NCBI RefSeq assembly: GCF_049965695.1
Contig: NZ_JBMFWB010000011.1
Span: forward strand, 1-62,122
DNA length: 62,122 bases
From: Athalassotoga sp049965695
Lineage (GTDB): Bacteria; Thermotogota; Thermotogae; Mesoaciditogales; Mesoaciditogaceae
Reading direction: 5' to 3'
In this document: positions 51,466-60,720 of the stretch, piece after piece
How the letters are laid out: every line of letters begins with the position of its first letter
Position numbering within the stretch: position 1 is the first letter of the stretch
The notes under the pieces: generated by a model
Told to the model about the DNA's origin: nothing
The model's input: the letters and a program-made list of their open reading frames with translations, nothing else
Database searches by the model: none
Translations under genes and position numbers: made by a program

Positions 51466-52491
51466 TTGAAAACGACAATAGACGATATCGCTAAAATGGC
51501 CGGAGTATCTAAATCAACTGTGTCACGTGCTTTAAATGGCACCGGTTACATTTCCAAAGAAAAAAAAGTAAAGATTCTTGAACTTGTCAAAATTCATAAT
51601 TACGTTCCAGATTCTAAGGCCATAAATTTAAGTAAAAAGAAGACCATGACCATAGGCCTCGTTTTGCCTTCGGTGGCAGGACCTTTTTACAGTGAGGTAA
51701 TTCAGGGAGTTGAAGAGATTCTAAGTGCTAACAGATATTTCACAATTTTTATGACTTTTGATGAAAATTCATCAGAAAAAAACCGTGAAAGGTATATTTC
51801 CCTTATGAGTTCAGGAAGAGTCGATGGCATGATAATTTTTGATCCGGAAGTAAATGAATCAACCGTTGATAAAGTTATGAAGTTTGAAATACCGATCGTA
51901 TATCTTGGTGAGGACATCCATGGAATGAATGTAGATACAATCCTTGTTGATAATTTTAACGGCGCTTATTCGATGACAGAACATTTGATAAAGATCCACA
52001 AACACGAAAGAATCGCATTTATAACGGGACCCGCGCAAAGTTTCGACAGCGTCGAAAGGCTTCGCGGATATAAATATGCCCTTGAAAATCATGATATAAA
52101 ATTCGATCCAAACCTTGTGTGTCGGGGAGATTTTACAAAAGAAAGCGGTAAAAATGCAGTCGAAAATTGTCTCAAAAACGGCGCGACGGCCATTTTCGCT
52201 GCCAACGACGAAATGGCCCTTGGAGTCATAGAAGAATTAGAAAGAAAAAAGATAAAGGTTGGAAAAGAAATTGCCGTCGTTGGTTTTGATGATACATTCT
52301 GGTCAAGGTATATTCAACCACCTTTAACGACCGTACATCAACCCATGCACAGCATTGGGAAAATGGCGGCAAAGACGATTCTCGACAGGATGAATTCCAA
52401 TGATGTCGTTAAATCTCCGATGAGAATTGTTCTAAGTACAAGATTGATTGTAAGAAATTCATGCGGTTGTGAAATAAGTTTCACAAATTGA
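51466..52491 (+). CDS. LacI-family transcriptional regulator 2
   Basis: A 341-residue regulator with N-terminal HTH (IDDIAKMAGVSKSTVSRALNG) and hinge, and an effector domain with RVDGMIIFDPEV, ILVDNFNGAYSMTEHLI and VVGFDDTFWSRYIQPPLTTV. It heads the putative beta-glucan cassette and probably autoregulates through the site at 51434. The TTG start lies 15 bases after AGGAGTGTGA; the spacing is loose but the HTH begins right after. Confidence 0.92.
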   Translation: MKTTIDDIAKMAGVSKSTVSRALNGTGYISKEKKVKILELVKIHNYVPDSKAINLSKKKTMTIGLVLPSVAGPFYSEVIQGVEEILSANRYFTIFMTFDENSSEKNRERYISLMSSGRVDGMIIFDPEVNESTVDKVMKFEIPIVYLGEDIHGMNVDTILVDNFNGAYSMTEHLIKIHKHERIAFITGPAQSFDSVERLRGYKYALENHDIKFDPNLVCRGDFTKESGKNAVENCLKNGATAIFAANDEMALGVIEELERKKIKVGKEIAVVGFDDTFWSRYIQPPLTTVHQPMHSIGKMAAKTILDRMNSNDVVKSPMRIVLSTRLIVRNSCGCEISFTN

Positions 52492-52505
52492 AAGGAGGAA
52501 GTTTT

Positions 52506-54161
52506 ATGAAAAAGGTCAGTTTTTTTTTGATTTTTGCATTGGCTCTTTCAGTCGCAATCTTTGCTGCAGGCGTTAATTACGGAGGGACTTTGAATGTCGT
52601 CATGCCATGGGGACAATTGACGAATAGTGTCAATCCGTTTTTGCCAACTTCTCAGACTTTACAAATGCAAAACATGATTTATGAAAGTCTTTTCTACGTC
52701 AACAGTCTGACAGGTCAACTCACACCTATGCTCGGCACATCTTACAAATGGTCAGATGACAACCTTACTTTAACTGTCCCGATTAGAAATGGGGTCAAGT
52801 GGTCTGATGGTACACCATTCACTGCCAATGATGTTGCTTTCACGTTTAATCTGATCAAAAAATATCCAGCCTTCGATTTGGGAGCATTGTGGGCCAAAGA
52901 CAATTATCTCCAAAGCGTTGTTGCGAGCGGTGACAGTGTGATCTTCACCTTCTCAAAGCCAAACACACCTCTACTTTACGCACTTCTTGGACAACTCATA
53001 GTACCGGAACATATCTGGTCAAAGTTATCCGATCCGGCAACGTATCCGAATCAAAATCCGGTTGGAACTGGTCCGTTTTTGCTTGATTCGTTTAATCCAA
53101 CGACCAACACGATAACTTTGGTTAAAAATTCAAATTACTGGATGACAGGAAAGCCTTACATAGACAGGATAGTCGTAAGGTCCGTCGAATCGAATACAAC
53201 CGTAATGTTAGAACTTTTAAGAGGTACGGCAGATTGGAGTTACGTCTACATTCCGGACGTTCAAAAAACATGGGTAAGTAAAAATCCATCTACAAACAAA
53301 ATATGGTGGCCGATGAACAGCACTTTGATACTTTATTTAAACACACAAAAATATCCTTTCAACAATACTGTTTTCAGACAGGCAATATCGATGGCGATAG
53401 ACAGATCAGCAGCGGAAGAAAAGGCTTATTTCAACGCGGGAGGTCCTTCAAGCGCTATTGGATTACTGCCAGCCCAGCAGTCTGAATGGCTCGATCCTAC
53501 TTTAACCGCTTTGAATTCGTCTCTTTCGCAGTACGATCCACAAAAAGCGCAGGAACTGCTTGCATCAATAGGATTTAAGAAAAACGCAGATGGTAATCTT
53601 GTCGGTCCGGATGGCAAAGTACTTCCAACGTACAAATTACCGGTTGTTGCCGGCTGGACGGATTATCTAACGATTTCCCAGATAATAGCCCAAAACCTTA
53701 AAGAAATTGGTATAAATGCGATAATAGATCAGGAATCTTTTGGATCATGGTGGTCAACTATAACAAAGGGAATGTACGATATGGCCTTTGCTTGGGCAAC
53801 CGGAAGCGGTCCAACCCCTTATTTTTACTTCAATCAGGAACTTAATCCCTCCTTCGCCGCACCTCTTGGGCAGACAGCCACATCTAACTGGTCCGGCTAC
53901 ACTAATCCTTTGGTAACATCGGCATTGAATACTTACGCACAAACGAGTAACCTGAACCTTCAAAAACAAGCGATGTATTCCATTGAAAGAATCTTTGTTG
54001 AAGAGATGCCTTTCATTCCTGTCGTTTACGGAACTGAATTCGATGTCTTCAGTGAAAGTCATTTTGTCGGATGGCCGTCTGATTCCAATCCTTACGCAAC
54101 TGGAGCCGGAATAGGATCGGCTGAAGGCGAAATGATCGCTTTGAACATACATTTAAAATGA
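52506..54161 (+). CDS. ABC substrate-binding protein, family 5 (OppA/DppA type)
   Basis: A 551-residue binding protein with a signal peptide (KKVSFFLIFALALSVAIFA) and family-5 markers: GGTLNVVMPWGQLTNSVNPF, LTVPIRNGVKWSDGTPFTANDVAF, NPVGTGPFLLDSF and FRQAISMAIDRSA. In Thermotogota many family-5 proteins bind beta-oligosaccharides rather than peptides. No Opp/Dpp-type permease is nearby, so it is an orphan here, placed between regulator 2 and a complete family-1 system. AAAGGAGG precedes the ATG. Confidence 0.9.
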   Translation: MKKVSFFLIFALALSVAIFAAGVNYGGTLNVVMPWGQLTNSVNPFLPTSQTLQMQNMIYESLFYVNSLTGQLTPMLGTSYKWSDDNLTLTVPIRNGVKWSDGTPFTANDVAFTFNLIKKYPAFDLGALWAKDNYLQSVVASGDSVIFTFSKPNTPLLYALLGQLIVPEHIWSKLSDPATYPNQNPVGTGPFLLDSFNPTTNTITLVKNSNYWMTGKPYIDRIVVRSVESNTTVMLELLRGTADWSYVYIPDVQKTWVSKNPSTNKIWWPMNSTLILYLNTQKYPFNNTVFRQAISMAIDRSAAEEKAYFNAGGPSSAIGLLPAQQSEWLDPTLTALNSSLSQYDPQKAQELLASIGFKKNADGNLVGPDGKVLPTYKLPVVAGWTDYLTISQIIAQNLKEIGINAIIDQESFGSWWSTITKGMYDMAFAWATGSGPTPYFYFNQELNPSFAAPLGQTATSNWSGYTNPLVTSALNTYAQTSNLNLQKQAMYSIERIFVEEMPFIPVVYGTEFDVFSESHFVGWPSDSNPYATGAGIGSAEGEMIALNIHLK

Positions 54162-54165
54162 ATTA

Positions 54166-54192
54166 GGGCAGGATGTTTCATCCTGCCTTTTC
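54166..54192 (+). terminator. intra-operon terminator after the family-5 binding protein
   Basis: GGCAGGATG, TTT, CATCCTGCC, then TTTTCT. A 9-bp stem four bases after the stop codon. Confidence 0.85.
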
Positions 54193-54211
54193 TCAATAGG
54201 AGGTGTGATTC

Positions 54212-55471
54212 GTGAAAAAGTATCTTTTGGTTTTTTCGATTATGTCGATCTTCATAGTCGGATCGATTATGGCTGTTACTATAACCGTTGCGCCACCGGA
54301 TGCACAATCTTTCAACTATCTTCAAAGCGTGATCCCAGTTTTTGAAAAGCAAAACCCGGACATCACGGTTCAGGTAGTCGCACAGCCAAATGGAAGTCAG
54401 ATAGCGGCACTTGTGGCGGCAGGTAATGCCCCGAATATCTTTGTGGGACCTGTTTCCATGAATTACGTTCAAAATGGTCTTTTGCTTGATTTTACCAAGA
54501 TGCCTGGATACAATCAAATAGCGTCAGAACTCATAACTGGCATTTTCCCTTACAATGGTGGTGTTTACAACATACCATGGATGGTAACGACACAGGTAAT
54601 GTTTTACAACAAAACGATTTTTAAACTTGCAGGACTTAATCCCGATGATCCGCCTCAAACATTTGCCCAGTACCTTTACGATGCAAAGAAGATAAGCGAA
54701 CTTCCACCTGGACCTTACGGAAAATATTACGGACAATTTTTCTGGAATGAGATGCTTCAATACTCTTGGTATTGGGGTATGTTAGAACAAATATACTACA
54801 ATTTCAACGATGCAAAATATCCTCATTTAATAGGTCAATATGGACTTTCACTTGATTTCACAAACCCAAATGCGCATTTTGTCGATTTCTTAAAATTCTG
54901 TAAAGAGGTTCAGCAGTACAGTTCGTCAGGCATGCAACAGGCTTCTATTTTTGGAAGAAACGTTGGAATGTGGCTGCAATTTGCCTATGGATGGACTTTT
55001 AACCTTCAAAATTCGACAGGAGGCCCTATGATTTATGGCAAAGATTACGGTCTTGCTCCAATACCCACGAATTCAGATTCAGCAACGGCCATTCATTGGT
55101 CAACACTTGCACAAAGACCTTTGATAGTTTTTAAAACAACACCACAACAGGACACGGCCTCATGGAAGTTCATTCAATTCTTAATGGAGCCGCAAAATGA
55201 ACTTCAGGCATGCGAAGAGATAGGATGGCTAACTTCCGTTAAAGAGAATGCCAATAATCCTTTCTTTTCAAGACCTGATGTAAAACCTTACGTTGATCAA
55301 CTTGCGCATGTTGTCGTCACAAATCCTTTTGATGAAAATACAGCCGTTACACAGGCCGTCTTAAATGCATGGGGCCAGTACGTTGTGAGTAATTCAATTT
55401 CGACTGCCGAGCAGGCATTTCAAACGGCAGCCCAAAACGCTCAATCTGCTTTGAGTTCATCAGGCTTATGA
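54212..55471 (+). CDS. ABC sugar transporter, substrate-binding protein (family 1)
   Basis: A 419-residue protein with a signal peptide (KKYLLVFSIMSIFIVGSIMA) and family-1 features: VIPVFEKQNPDITVQVV, AAGNAPNIFVGP, GGVYNIPWMVTTQVMFYNKTIF and a C-terminal helical domain with WKFIQFLMEPQNELQACEE. It serves the two permeases that follow, overlapping the first by four bases. The GTG start follows AGGAGGTG. Confidence 0.92.
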   Translation: MKKYLLVFSIMSIFIVGSIMAVTITVAPPDAQSFNYLQSVIPVFEKQNPDITVQVVAQPNGSQIAALVAAGNAPNIFVGPVSMNYVQNGLLLDFTKMPGYNQIASELITGIFPYNGGVYNIPWMVTTQVMFYNKTIFKLAGLNPDDPPQTFAQYLYDAKKISELPPGPYGKYYGQFFWNEMLQYSWYWGMLEQIYYNFNDAKYPHLIGQYGLSLDFTNPNAHFVDFLKFCKEVQQYSSSGMQQASIFGRNVGMWLQFAYGWTFNLQNSTGGPMIYGKDYGLAPIPTNSDSATAIHWSTLAQRPLIVFKTTPQQDTASWKFIQFLMEPQNELQACEEIGWLTSVKENANNPFFSRPDVKPYVDQLAHVVVTNPFDENTAVTQAVLNAWGQYVVSNSISTAEQAFQTAAQNAQSALSSSGL

Positions 55472-56370
55472 AAGATTTTTTAAGAACGCTTAAACGATCC
55501 AAATGGGGCTACATCTTTGTAGCCCCGTGGATCGTTGGCTTTTTGGTTTTCAGCGCTTATCCTCTGTGGCTCGGCATAAAGATGACCTTTTTGAATTACA
55601 ACCTTGTGGCGCCACAATCGATAAAATTCATTGGCTTTCAAAACTGGATAAATGGTTTTACAGATCCGCTTTTTTGGAAAAGTCTCGTCAACATCCTTTA
55701 CAACCAGGCCATATTCATCATTTTAACTTTTTTCATAGCATTGCTTGTCGCATATTTACTTTTCAAAATTTCTAACGGAAACAAATTCTGGAATGCATTT
55801 TTTAGGAGTGCTTATTTTGTACCTACCATAACCTCTGTTGTCGTCGTCATGCTTGTGCTTGGAAACATAACGGCACCGTACGGTCCTATTCAAACTTTGC
55901 TTGTAAAATGGCATATTTTGAGTCAGCCGATAGTGTGGAATTTAACGCCGATCCTCATAATGCCGGTTATAGCGGTCATAACTTCATGGATGTCATTTGG
56001 AATTCAGGCGATAATTTTGCTTGGCGGAATGGGTACAATTCCGACCGAATTCACAGAAGCGGCGAGAATAGACGGCGCAAAGGAAGGCACTATATTTTGG
56101 AGGATAATCTTCCCGCTTTTAAGACCACAGATAGTCTTCATAATGGTTATGAACGCAATAGGAGGACTTCAGATGTTCACCCAGGTTTACGTGAATTTTG
56201 GTGTTACAGGTGGGCCGGATCAGGCCGGAATGACTCCTGTGCTTTACATATATAGCGAAGGACTGAGTAAATTTCAGATGGGATATTCGTCGACATTAGG
56301 TTTTATTCTCAGCATTTTGATAATCATAGCAACGGTTATAACGCTTAAAGTGCTTCAAGAAAGAAGTTAG
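55468..56370 (+). CDS. ABC sugar transporter permease (first)
   Basis: A 300-residue protein with six membrane helices, FVAPWIVGFLVFSAYPLWLGIKM at the N-terminus and the EAA loop FTEAARIDGAKEGTIFWRIIFPLLRP (near 195). It lacks the long insert of the cassette-1 MalF-type permease. Confidence 0.94.
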   Translation: MKDFLRTLKRSKWGYIFVAPWIVGFLVFSAYPLWLGIKMTFLNYNLVAPQSIKFIGFQNWINGFTDPLFWKSLVNILYNQAIFIILTFFIALLVAYLLFKISNGNKFWNAFFRSAYFVPTITSVVVVMLVLGNITAPYGPIQTLLVKWHILSQPIVWNLTPILIMPVIAVITSWMSFGIQAIILLGGMGTIPTEFTEAARIDGAKEGTIFWRIIFPLLRPQIVFIMVMNAIGGLQMFTQVYVNFGVTGGPDQAGMTPVLYIYSEGLSKFQMGYSSTLGFILSILIIIATVITLKVLQERS

Positions 56371-56378
56371 GTGATTGA

Positions 56379-57206
56379 ATGTTAAAGCAGGAAAGAAATG
56401 AAAGAACAAGGGCATACATATTCTTAAGCATAGGCCTTATAATAACACTTTATCCTTTCGTGCTCATGGTGATGAGTTCATTCATGACTCCATCCCAACT
56501 TTTGAACAATCCATCGATGATAATTCCCATGCCTTGGACCTTTTCCGGTTATACAGGGTTATTCAAAGATCTCAATGTTTTATTACTTTTCAAAAACACG
56601 ATCATAATAGCCGGATCTGTAACGCTTTTGAACTTATTCTTTGATTCTTTGGCGGCATTTGCACTTGCCAAGTTAAAATTCCCCGGCAAAAACGCACTTT
56701 TTGGTTTTATGCTCTTTACACTGATGATCCCGGGCGTTCTGTTTTTCATACCAACTTACACGATGCTTTACAACTGGGGCTGGGTTAACCATTACAGGGC
56801 CCTTATAATTCCGAGTTTTGTCCAGTTTTACAGTATTTTCCTGATGAAACAATTCATGGAACAAATTCCGGATGAGGTCATAGAGGCAGCCCGAATAGAT
56901 GGCGCAAGTGATCCCGTTATATACGCAAGAATAATAGTTCCAATGAGTATACCCGTTATGGCGACGATAGCGATACTGACATTTATGGGCGCATGGAATG
57001 ACTTTTTCGGTCCTTTACTTTATTTAAGAAGTCCGAGCATGTGGACGGTGCAACTCGGCCTTCAAATGTTCTCAAGTTCTATCCCCGGCCAAAATATACA
57101 GGTGCTCTGGGCAGGTGAAGTTGTGATAACTTTGCCTATACTTATAGTCTTTCTATTCTTGCAAAAATATTTCATCAGGGCTTTCACAAATGTTTCTTTC
57201 AAGTAG
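56379..57206 (+). CDS. ABC sugar transporter permease (second)
   Basis: A 275-residue MalG-type permease: FVLMVMSSFMTPSQL near the N-terminus, and the EAA loop DEVIEAARIDGASDPVIYARIIVPMSIP (near 165). It completes the importer with the previous two genes; the ATPase is presumably shared and located elsewhere. Confidence 0.94.
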   Translation: MLKQERNERTRAYIFLSIGLIITLYPFVLMVMSSFMTPSQLLNNPSMIIPMPWTFSGYTGLFKDLNVLLLFKNTIIIAGSVTLLNLFFDSLAAFALAKLKFPGKNALFGFMLFTLMIPGVLFFIPTYTMLYNWGWVNHYRALIIPSFVQFYSIFLMKQFMEQIPDEVIEAARIDGASDPVIYARIIVPMSIPVMATIAILTFMGAWNDFFGPLLYLRSPSMWTVQLGLQMFSSSIPGQNIQVLWAGEVVITLPILIVFLFLQKYFIRAFTNVSFK

Positions 57207-57215
57207 GCGATCGAT

Positions 57216-57737
57216 TTGAAGAAAAAGATCATCCTGTACTCTGTAATTGCTTTGGTGGTTTTGATAATCTTCTTTGCAGGATATGTGGCTGCATGGATGC
57301 AGACAAATAATTTTGCCATAGAAAACTACAAAAAGGCCGAAGAGGCCCTAAAGGCTGGAAAATATCTCGATGCGATCAACGGATATCAGGTTTTCGATGC
57401 TAAACTTCAAAAATATGTGACTTATGTGGGTTTTACTCAGATTTCAACGATGTTCGAAGGGCATCCTATTTTTGGTATACCATCAATCGTTGAAAAAGCA
57501 AAAAAAGAGGTTATGAAGTTAATAGTAACGATGCCAACAGACGATCTTGAAACTTACTTTCAAAACACGGTAAGAAACAAAAATCCATATATACTTTACG
57601 TCCTGGCCGAATTAATACACAGAACATCGGATCAATCGAAGATAAGCATGTATGAGAATATCTTTTCTTTGGTCGGTGGAAAGACAAATGAAATAACGAA
57701 ATATTACGATACGCTGCACAAGGAGGCAAATGAATGA
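57216..57737 (+). CDS. membrane-anchored helical protein of unknown function
   Basis: A 173-residue protein with one N-terminal membrane helix (IILYSVIALVVLIIFFAGYVAAW). A soluble helical domain follows, with a TPR-like start (ENYKKAEEALKAGKYLDAINGYQVF). I do not recognise the family. It begins ten bases after the second permease and overlaps the GH94 gene by four bases, so it is made together with the transporter and phosphorylase. It may organise or regulate them at the membrane; that is an inference from position. Confidence 0.7.
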   Translation: MKKKIILYSVIALVVLIIFFAGYVAAWMQTNNFAIENYKKAEEALKAGKYLDAINGYQVFDAKLQKYVTYVGFTQISTMFEGHPIFGIPSIVEKAKKEVMKLIVTMPTDDLETYFQNTVRNKNPYILYVLAELIHRTSDQSKISMYENIFSLVGGKTNEITKYYDTLHKEANE

Positions 57738-60064
57738 AATACTTCAAAACAAAATACGGATATTTCGATGAGAATGGAGATTACGTCGTAACGGATCCCA
57801 AAACTCCGATGCCGTGGATAAACATCTTAACGAATGGAAGGTATGGATCCGTATATTCGCAAAGCGGAAGCGGATACTCCTTTTACATTGATGCATCCCA
57901 GAGTTTGCTGACAAGATGGGTCCAGGATCTCGTAAAGGATGATTACGGAAAGTACATATACATCCGTGACGATGAGACCGGCGAGATTTATTCTCCGACA
58001 TTTCAACCCGTTCAGCATAAAGGAAAGTACACGATTACCTTTTCTCCAGGTCTTGTAAAATTCAACGCGAAATTCTCCAAATTCGATGTCGAGATGAATG
58101 TCACTATACCTATGGACGATGACGGAGAGTTAATAAATTTGAGTTTCAAAAATAAGAGTAAAGATAACCTTCATCTTTCGATCTTTTCATATTTTGAACT
58201 TAACATGAGTACAAATGCCGATTTTCATCGCGAATTTCACAAACTCTTTTTTGAAACCAAATTCGTAAAAACCCATTCGGCCATATTAAGCAAAAAATAT
58301 CTATGGCTTAACTGGAACGATTCTTACCCATACGTGCTTGTCCATTCCACATCAGGAAAAGTCGTTTCATTTGACACGGATAAAAGGTCATTCATCGGAA
58401 TGTACGGAGATGTTCGAAAACCTCAGGCCGTTAAAAACGGGATATGCGGCATGAATCAGGACAGGCACGTGGACGGCATAAATGCCCTTCACGTCAAGAT
58501 CGATGTAGATTCTCAAGATACGAGGACACTTAACTTCTTTATAGGCGTCGGTCAGAGTGAAGAAGAAGTACTCTATCTTGCGAAAAAATACAATAAAGTC
58601 AATTTCGATGATGTGAAAGATAAAGTGGAGGCGCACTGGAAAAACTTCCTTTGCAAATTCAAAATAAGCGTTCCGGACAAAGACATAGAATTTTTAATAA
58701 ACAAATGGCTCCCATATCAGGCAATCGGCGGAAGACTTATGGCAAGAACTGCATATTACCAGATGGGAGGGGCTTACGGCTTTCGCGATCAACTTCAAGA
58801 CAGTCTCGCTGCTCTCTGGCTTGATCCCAAGATCACAAAAAATCAGATAAAACTTCATGCCGCCCACCAAAGAAATGATGGGACTGTCCAGCACTGGTGG
58901 CTTCCTCTTACAAACTCGCATCCTTCTGAGAGATGGTCAGACGACCTTTTATGGCTTCCATTTGCACTTACCGAATACATTTCTCACACAGCCGATGTCG
59001 AAATACTCGAAGAAGAAGTTCCTTTTTTGGATGGGAGCAGCGGTACGCTTAAAGACCACGCTTTAAGGAGTATAAAGAGCGTTATGTCTTCAAGATCGGA
59101 GAGAGGAATACCTTTTATCTTCAACGGAGACTGGAATGATGGCTTAAACGGCCTTGGCAAAGATGGGAAGGGAGAAAGTTTCTGGGTAAGCGAATTCCTT
59201 TATTACATTCTCTCTAAAGTCCAGGAAACCTTTACACTCAGTAAAGATGAAAAAGCATTCATTGAAAAATTGGCAAAAGAAATCAAAGACTCATTCAACT
59301 CTTATGCGTGGAATGGAGATTGGTTTGACAGGGCTACATCGGATGACGGAATTGTGCTTGGCGGAAAAAATGATAACAGGATCTTTTTGAATGCCCAAAA
59401 TTGGGCCGTTATATCCGGAATAAGCGATGATGAAAAATTGAAAAAGGCTATGGAAAATGTAAAAAAGAGACTTGTAACCGATTATGGTCCATTGCTTTTT
59501 ACGCCACCGCTTACAGAACCGGATCCAAAAATAGGGTATCTCAGCAGATATTCGCCGGGATCCAGAGAAAACGGAGGAGTTTACACTCACGCGGCTGTCT
59601 GGACTTTGTGGTCTGCCTGGAAGAGAGAGGATGCCGATCTTTCAGATAAAGTTTATGAATCTCTCTCTCCGATAAAGCGTTACGTAAAAGTCCCCGAAAC
59701 ATACATGGCCGAGCCTTATGTAACTCCCGGAAACAGCGATGGACCGCTTTCTCCAAAAAGTGGACAGGGTGGATGGACCTGGTATTCGGGATCGGGAGGA
59801 TGGCTTTACAGATCGATAATAGAGTATTACATAGGGATAAAACCCGTCAAAGATGGAATTCTCTTTAGGCCATCGACAAACAAGACATGGAAAAATGCAA
59901 AATTCACATTCACCGTAAGAGATGGAGAATACACACTCGAGATCGAAAACCCAACAATGAAAAGTCTTACCTCAAAAAGCGCGATCTTTGTCGATGACAA
60001 GAAAACAGATGAAGAACTCATACCTTATTTGAAAGGAAGCCATAAAGTAAAGGTAAAATATTGA
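57734..60064 (+). CDS. GH94 glycoside phosphorylase
   Basis: A 776-residue GH94 enzyme. It has an N-terminal beta-sandwich (YGYFDENGDYVVTDPKTPMPW, like cellobiose phosphorylases) and an (alpha/alpha)6 barrel with YGFRDQLQDSLAALWLDP, DGTVQHWW, SDDLLWLPFALTEY and the general-acid Asp in GDWNDGLNGLGKDGKGES (near 480). The barrel end shows GSGGWLYR. It splits a beta-linked disaccharide or oligosaccharide with phosphate to glucose 1-phosphate and has no signal peptide, so it acts in the cytosol. The exact linkage is open: the N-terminus is cellobiose-like, while the GDWNDG...GKGES motif recalls phosphorylase domains of cyclic beta-1,2-glucan synthases. Confidence 0.9.
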   Translation: MKYFKTKYGYFDENGDYVVTDPKTPMPWINILTNGRYGSVYSQSGSGYSFYIDASQSLLTRWVQDLVKDDYGKYIYIRDDETGEIYSPTFQPVQHKGKYTITFSPGLVKFNAKFSKFDVEMNVTIPMDDDGELINLSFKNKSKDNLHLSIFSYFELNMSTNADFHREFHKLFFETKFVKTHSAILSKKYLWLNWNDSYPYVLVHSTSGKVVSFDTDKRSFIGMYGDVRKPQAVKNGICGMNQDRHVDGINALHVKIDVDSQDTRTLNFFIGVGQSEEEVLYLAKKYNKVNFDDVKDKVEAHWKNFLCKFKISVPDKDIEFLINKWLPYQAIGGRLMARTAYYQMGGAYGFRDQLQDSLAALWLDPKITKNQIKLHAAHQRNDGTVQHWWLPLTNSHPSERWSDDLLWLPFALTEYISHTADVEILEEEVPFLDGSSGTLKDHALRSIKSVMSSRSERGIPFIFNGDWNDGLNGLGKDGKGESFWVSEFLYYILSKVQETFTLSKDEKAFIEKLAKEIKDSFNSYAWNGDWFDRATSDDGIVLGGKNDNRIFLNAQNWAVISGISDDEKLKKAMENVKKRLVTDYGPLLFTPPLTEPDPKIGYLSRYSPGSRENGGVYTHAAVWTLWSAWKREDADLSDKVYESLSPIKRYVKVPETYMAEPYVTPGNSDGPLSPKSGQGGWTWYSGSGGWLYRSIIEYYIGIKPVKDGILFRPSTNKTWKNAKFTFTVRDGEYTLEIENPTMKSLTSKSAIFVDDKKTDEELIPYLKGSHKVKVKY

Positions 60065-60093
60065 TCCAAAATTCAAAATAAGGAGGTAACAAA

Positions 60094-60678
60094 ATGAAAA
60101 AAGTAGCACTGGTTTTTTCGGCAGTTTTGGTTTTAGTGATCGGAATGGCCTTTGCACAGGTAACTTTCAATTATTACATCATAGAGCCATTCTCAAGTCC
60201 ATTTGGTCATTTCGGCCTTGGTCCGTGGACGGGAGGCACATCATCGGCAACCGATGCAAGTGCGCAGATAGTCTCCAGCACACTTTTTGGAAACAAATGG
60301 GACGTATACTACAACGTTGAAAAAGACGGCTCTTACAATGGCACATACGTTTATTTTGCCAACTCGAATCTGAATCAGTCATTTGATGCATCTGCTTATT
60401 CGTCTTACGCGTTTTTTGTCAAATCAGACTCGTCAACTCCGATAACGTTTAAAGTGGAACTTAAAAGTCCGAATAACGGAGCAGAGTATTTCTATGTGCA
60501 CGGTATAGGGCAATACTGGACCTTTGTGCAGATCCCATTCAAAGATTTCACAAAGTATTCATGGTCAAATGAAACCAATTTTTCTCAATTGACCCAGGGC
60601 ACCTTCGTTTTCGAACATAACTTAGACGTTTTAAACACGGCCCATATATACGTTGCGGACATAGGTTTCATGAAATGA
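60094..60678 (+). CDS. secreted stand-alone domain, putative carbohydrate-binding module
   Basis: A 194-residue protein with a signal peptide (KKVALVFSAVLVLVIGMAFA) and a single beta-rich domain rich in aromatic residues (GLGPWTGGTSS, GIGQYWTFVQIPFKDFTKY, TAHIYVADIGF). This resembles the jelly-roll of CBM11/CIA30-like domains. The start of the domain (IEPFSSPFGHFGLGPWTGGT) is nearly repeated at the C-terminal end of the glucanase encoded next door. It is probably a separate binding protein for the same polysaccharide. AGGAGGT precedes the ATG, and a terminator follows. Confidence 0.72.
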   Translation: MKKVALVFSAVLVLVIGMAFAQVTFNYYIIEPFSSPFGHFGLGPWTGGTSSATDASAQIVSSTLFGNKWDVYYNVEKDGSYNGTYVYFANSNLNQSFDASAYSSYAFFVKSDSSTPITFKVELKSPNNGAEYFYVHGIGQYWTFVQIPFKDFTKYSWSNETNFSQLTQGTFVFEHNLDVLNTAHIYVADIGFMK

Positions 60679-60684
60679 AAAAAA

Positions 60685-60707
60685 GGCACCGTCAAGGTGC
60701 CTTTTTT
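60685..60707 (+). terminator. terminator between the binding domain and the glucanase
   Basis: GGCACC, five bases, GGTGCC, then TTTTTT, with an A-tract upstream extending the stem. It lies seven bases after the stop codon. Confidence 0.88.
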
Positions 60708-60720
60708 GTGAGGTGATTAA

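Noticed and set aside
54166..54192. Terminator stem (GGCAGGATG/CATCCTGCC) as another repeat-element fragment
   Set aside because: The bases resemble the GGCATCCTGCC box of the repeats, but no element ends or other boxes are present; it is explained as an ordinary terminator.
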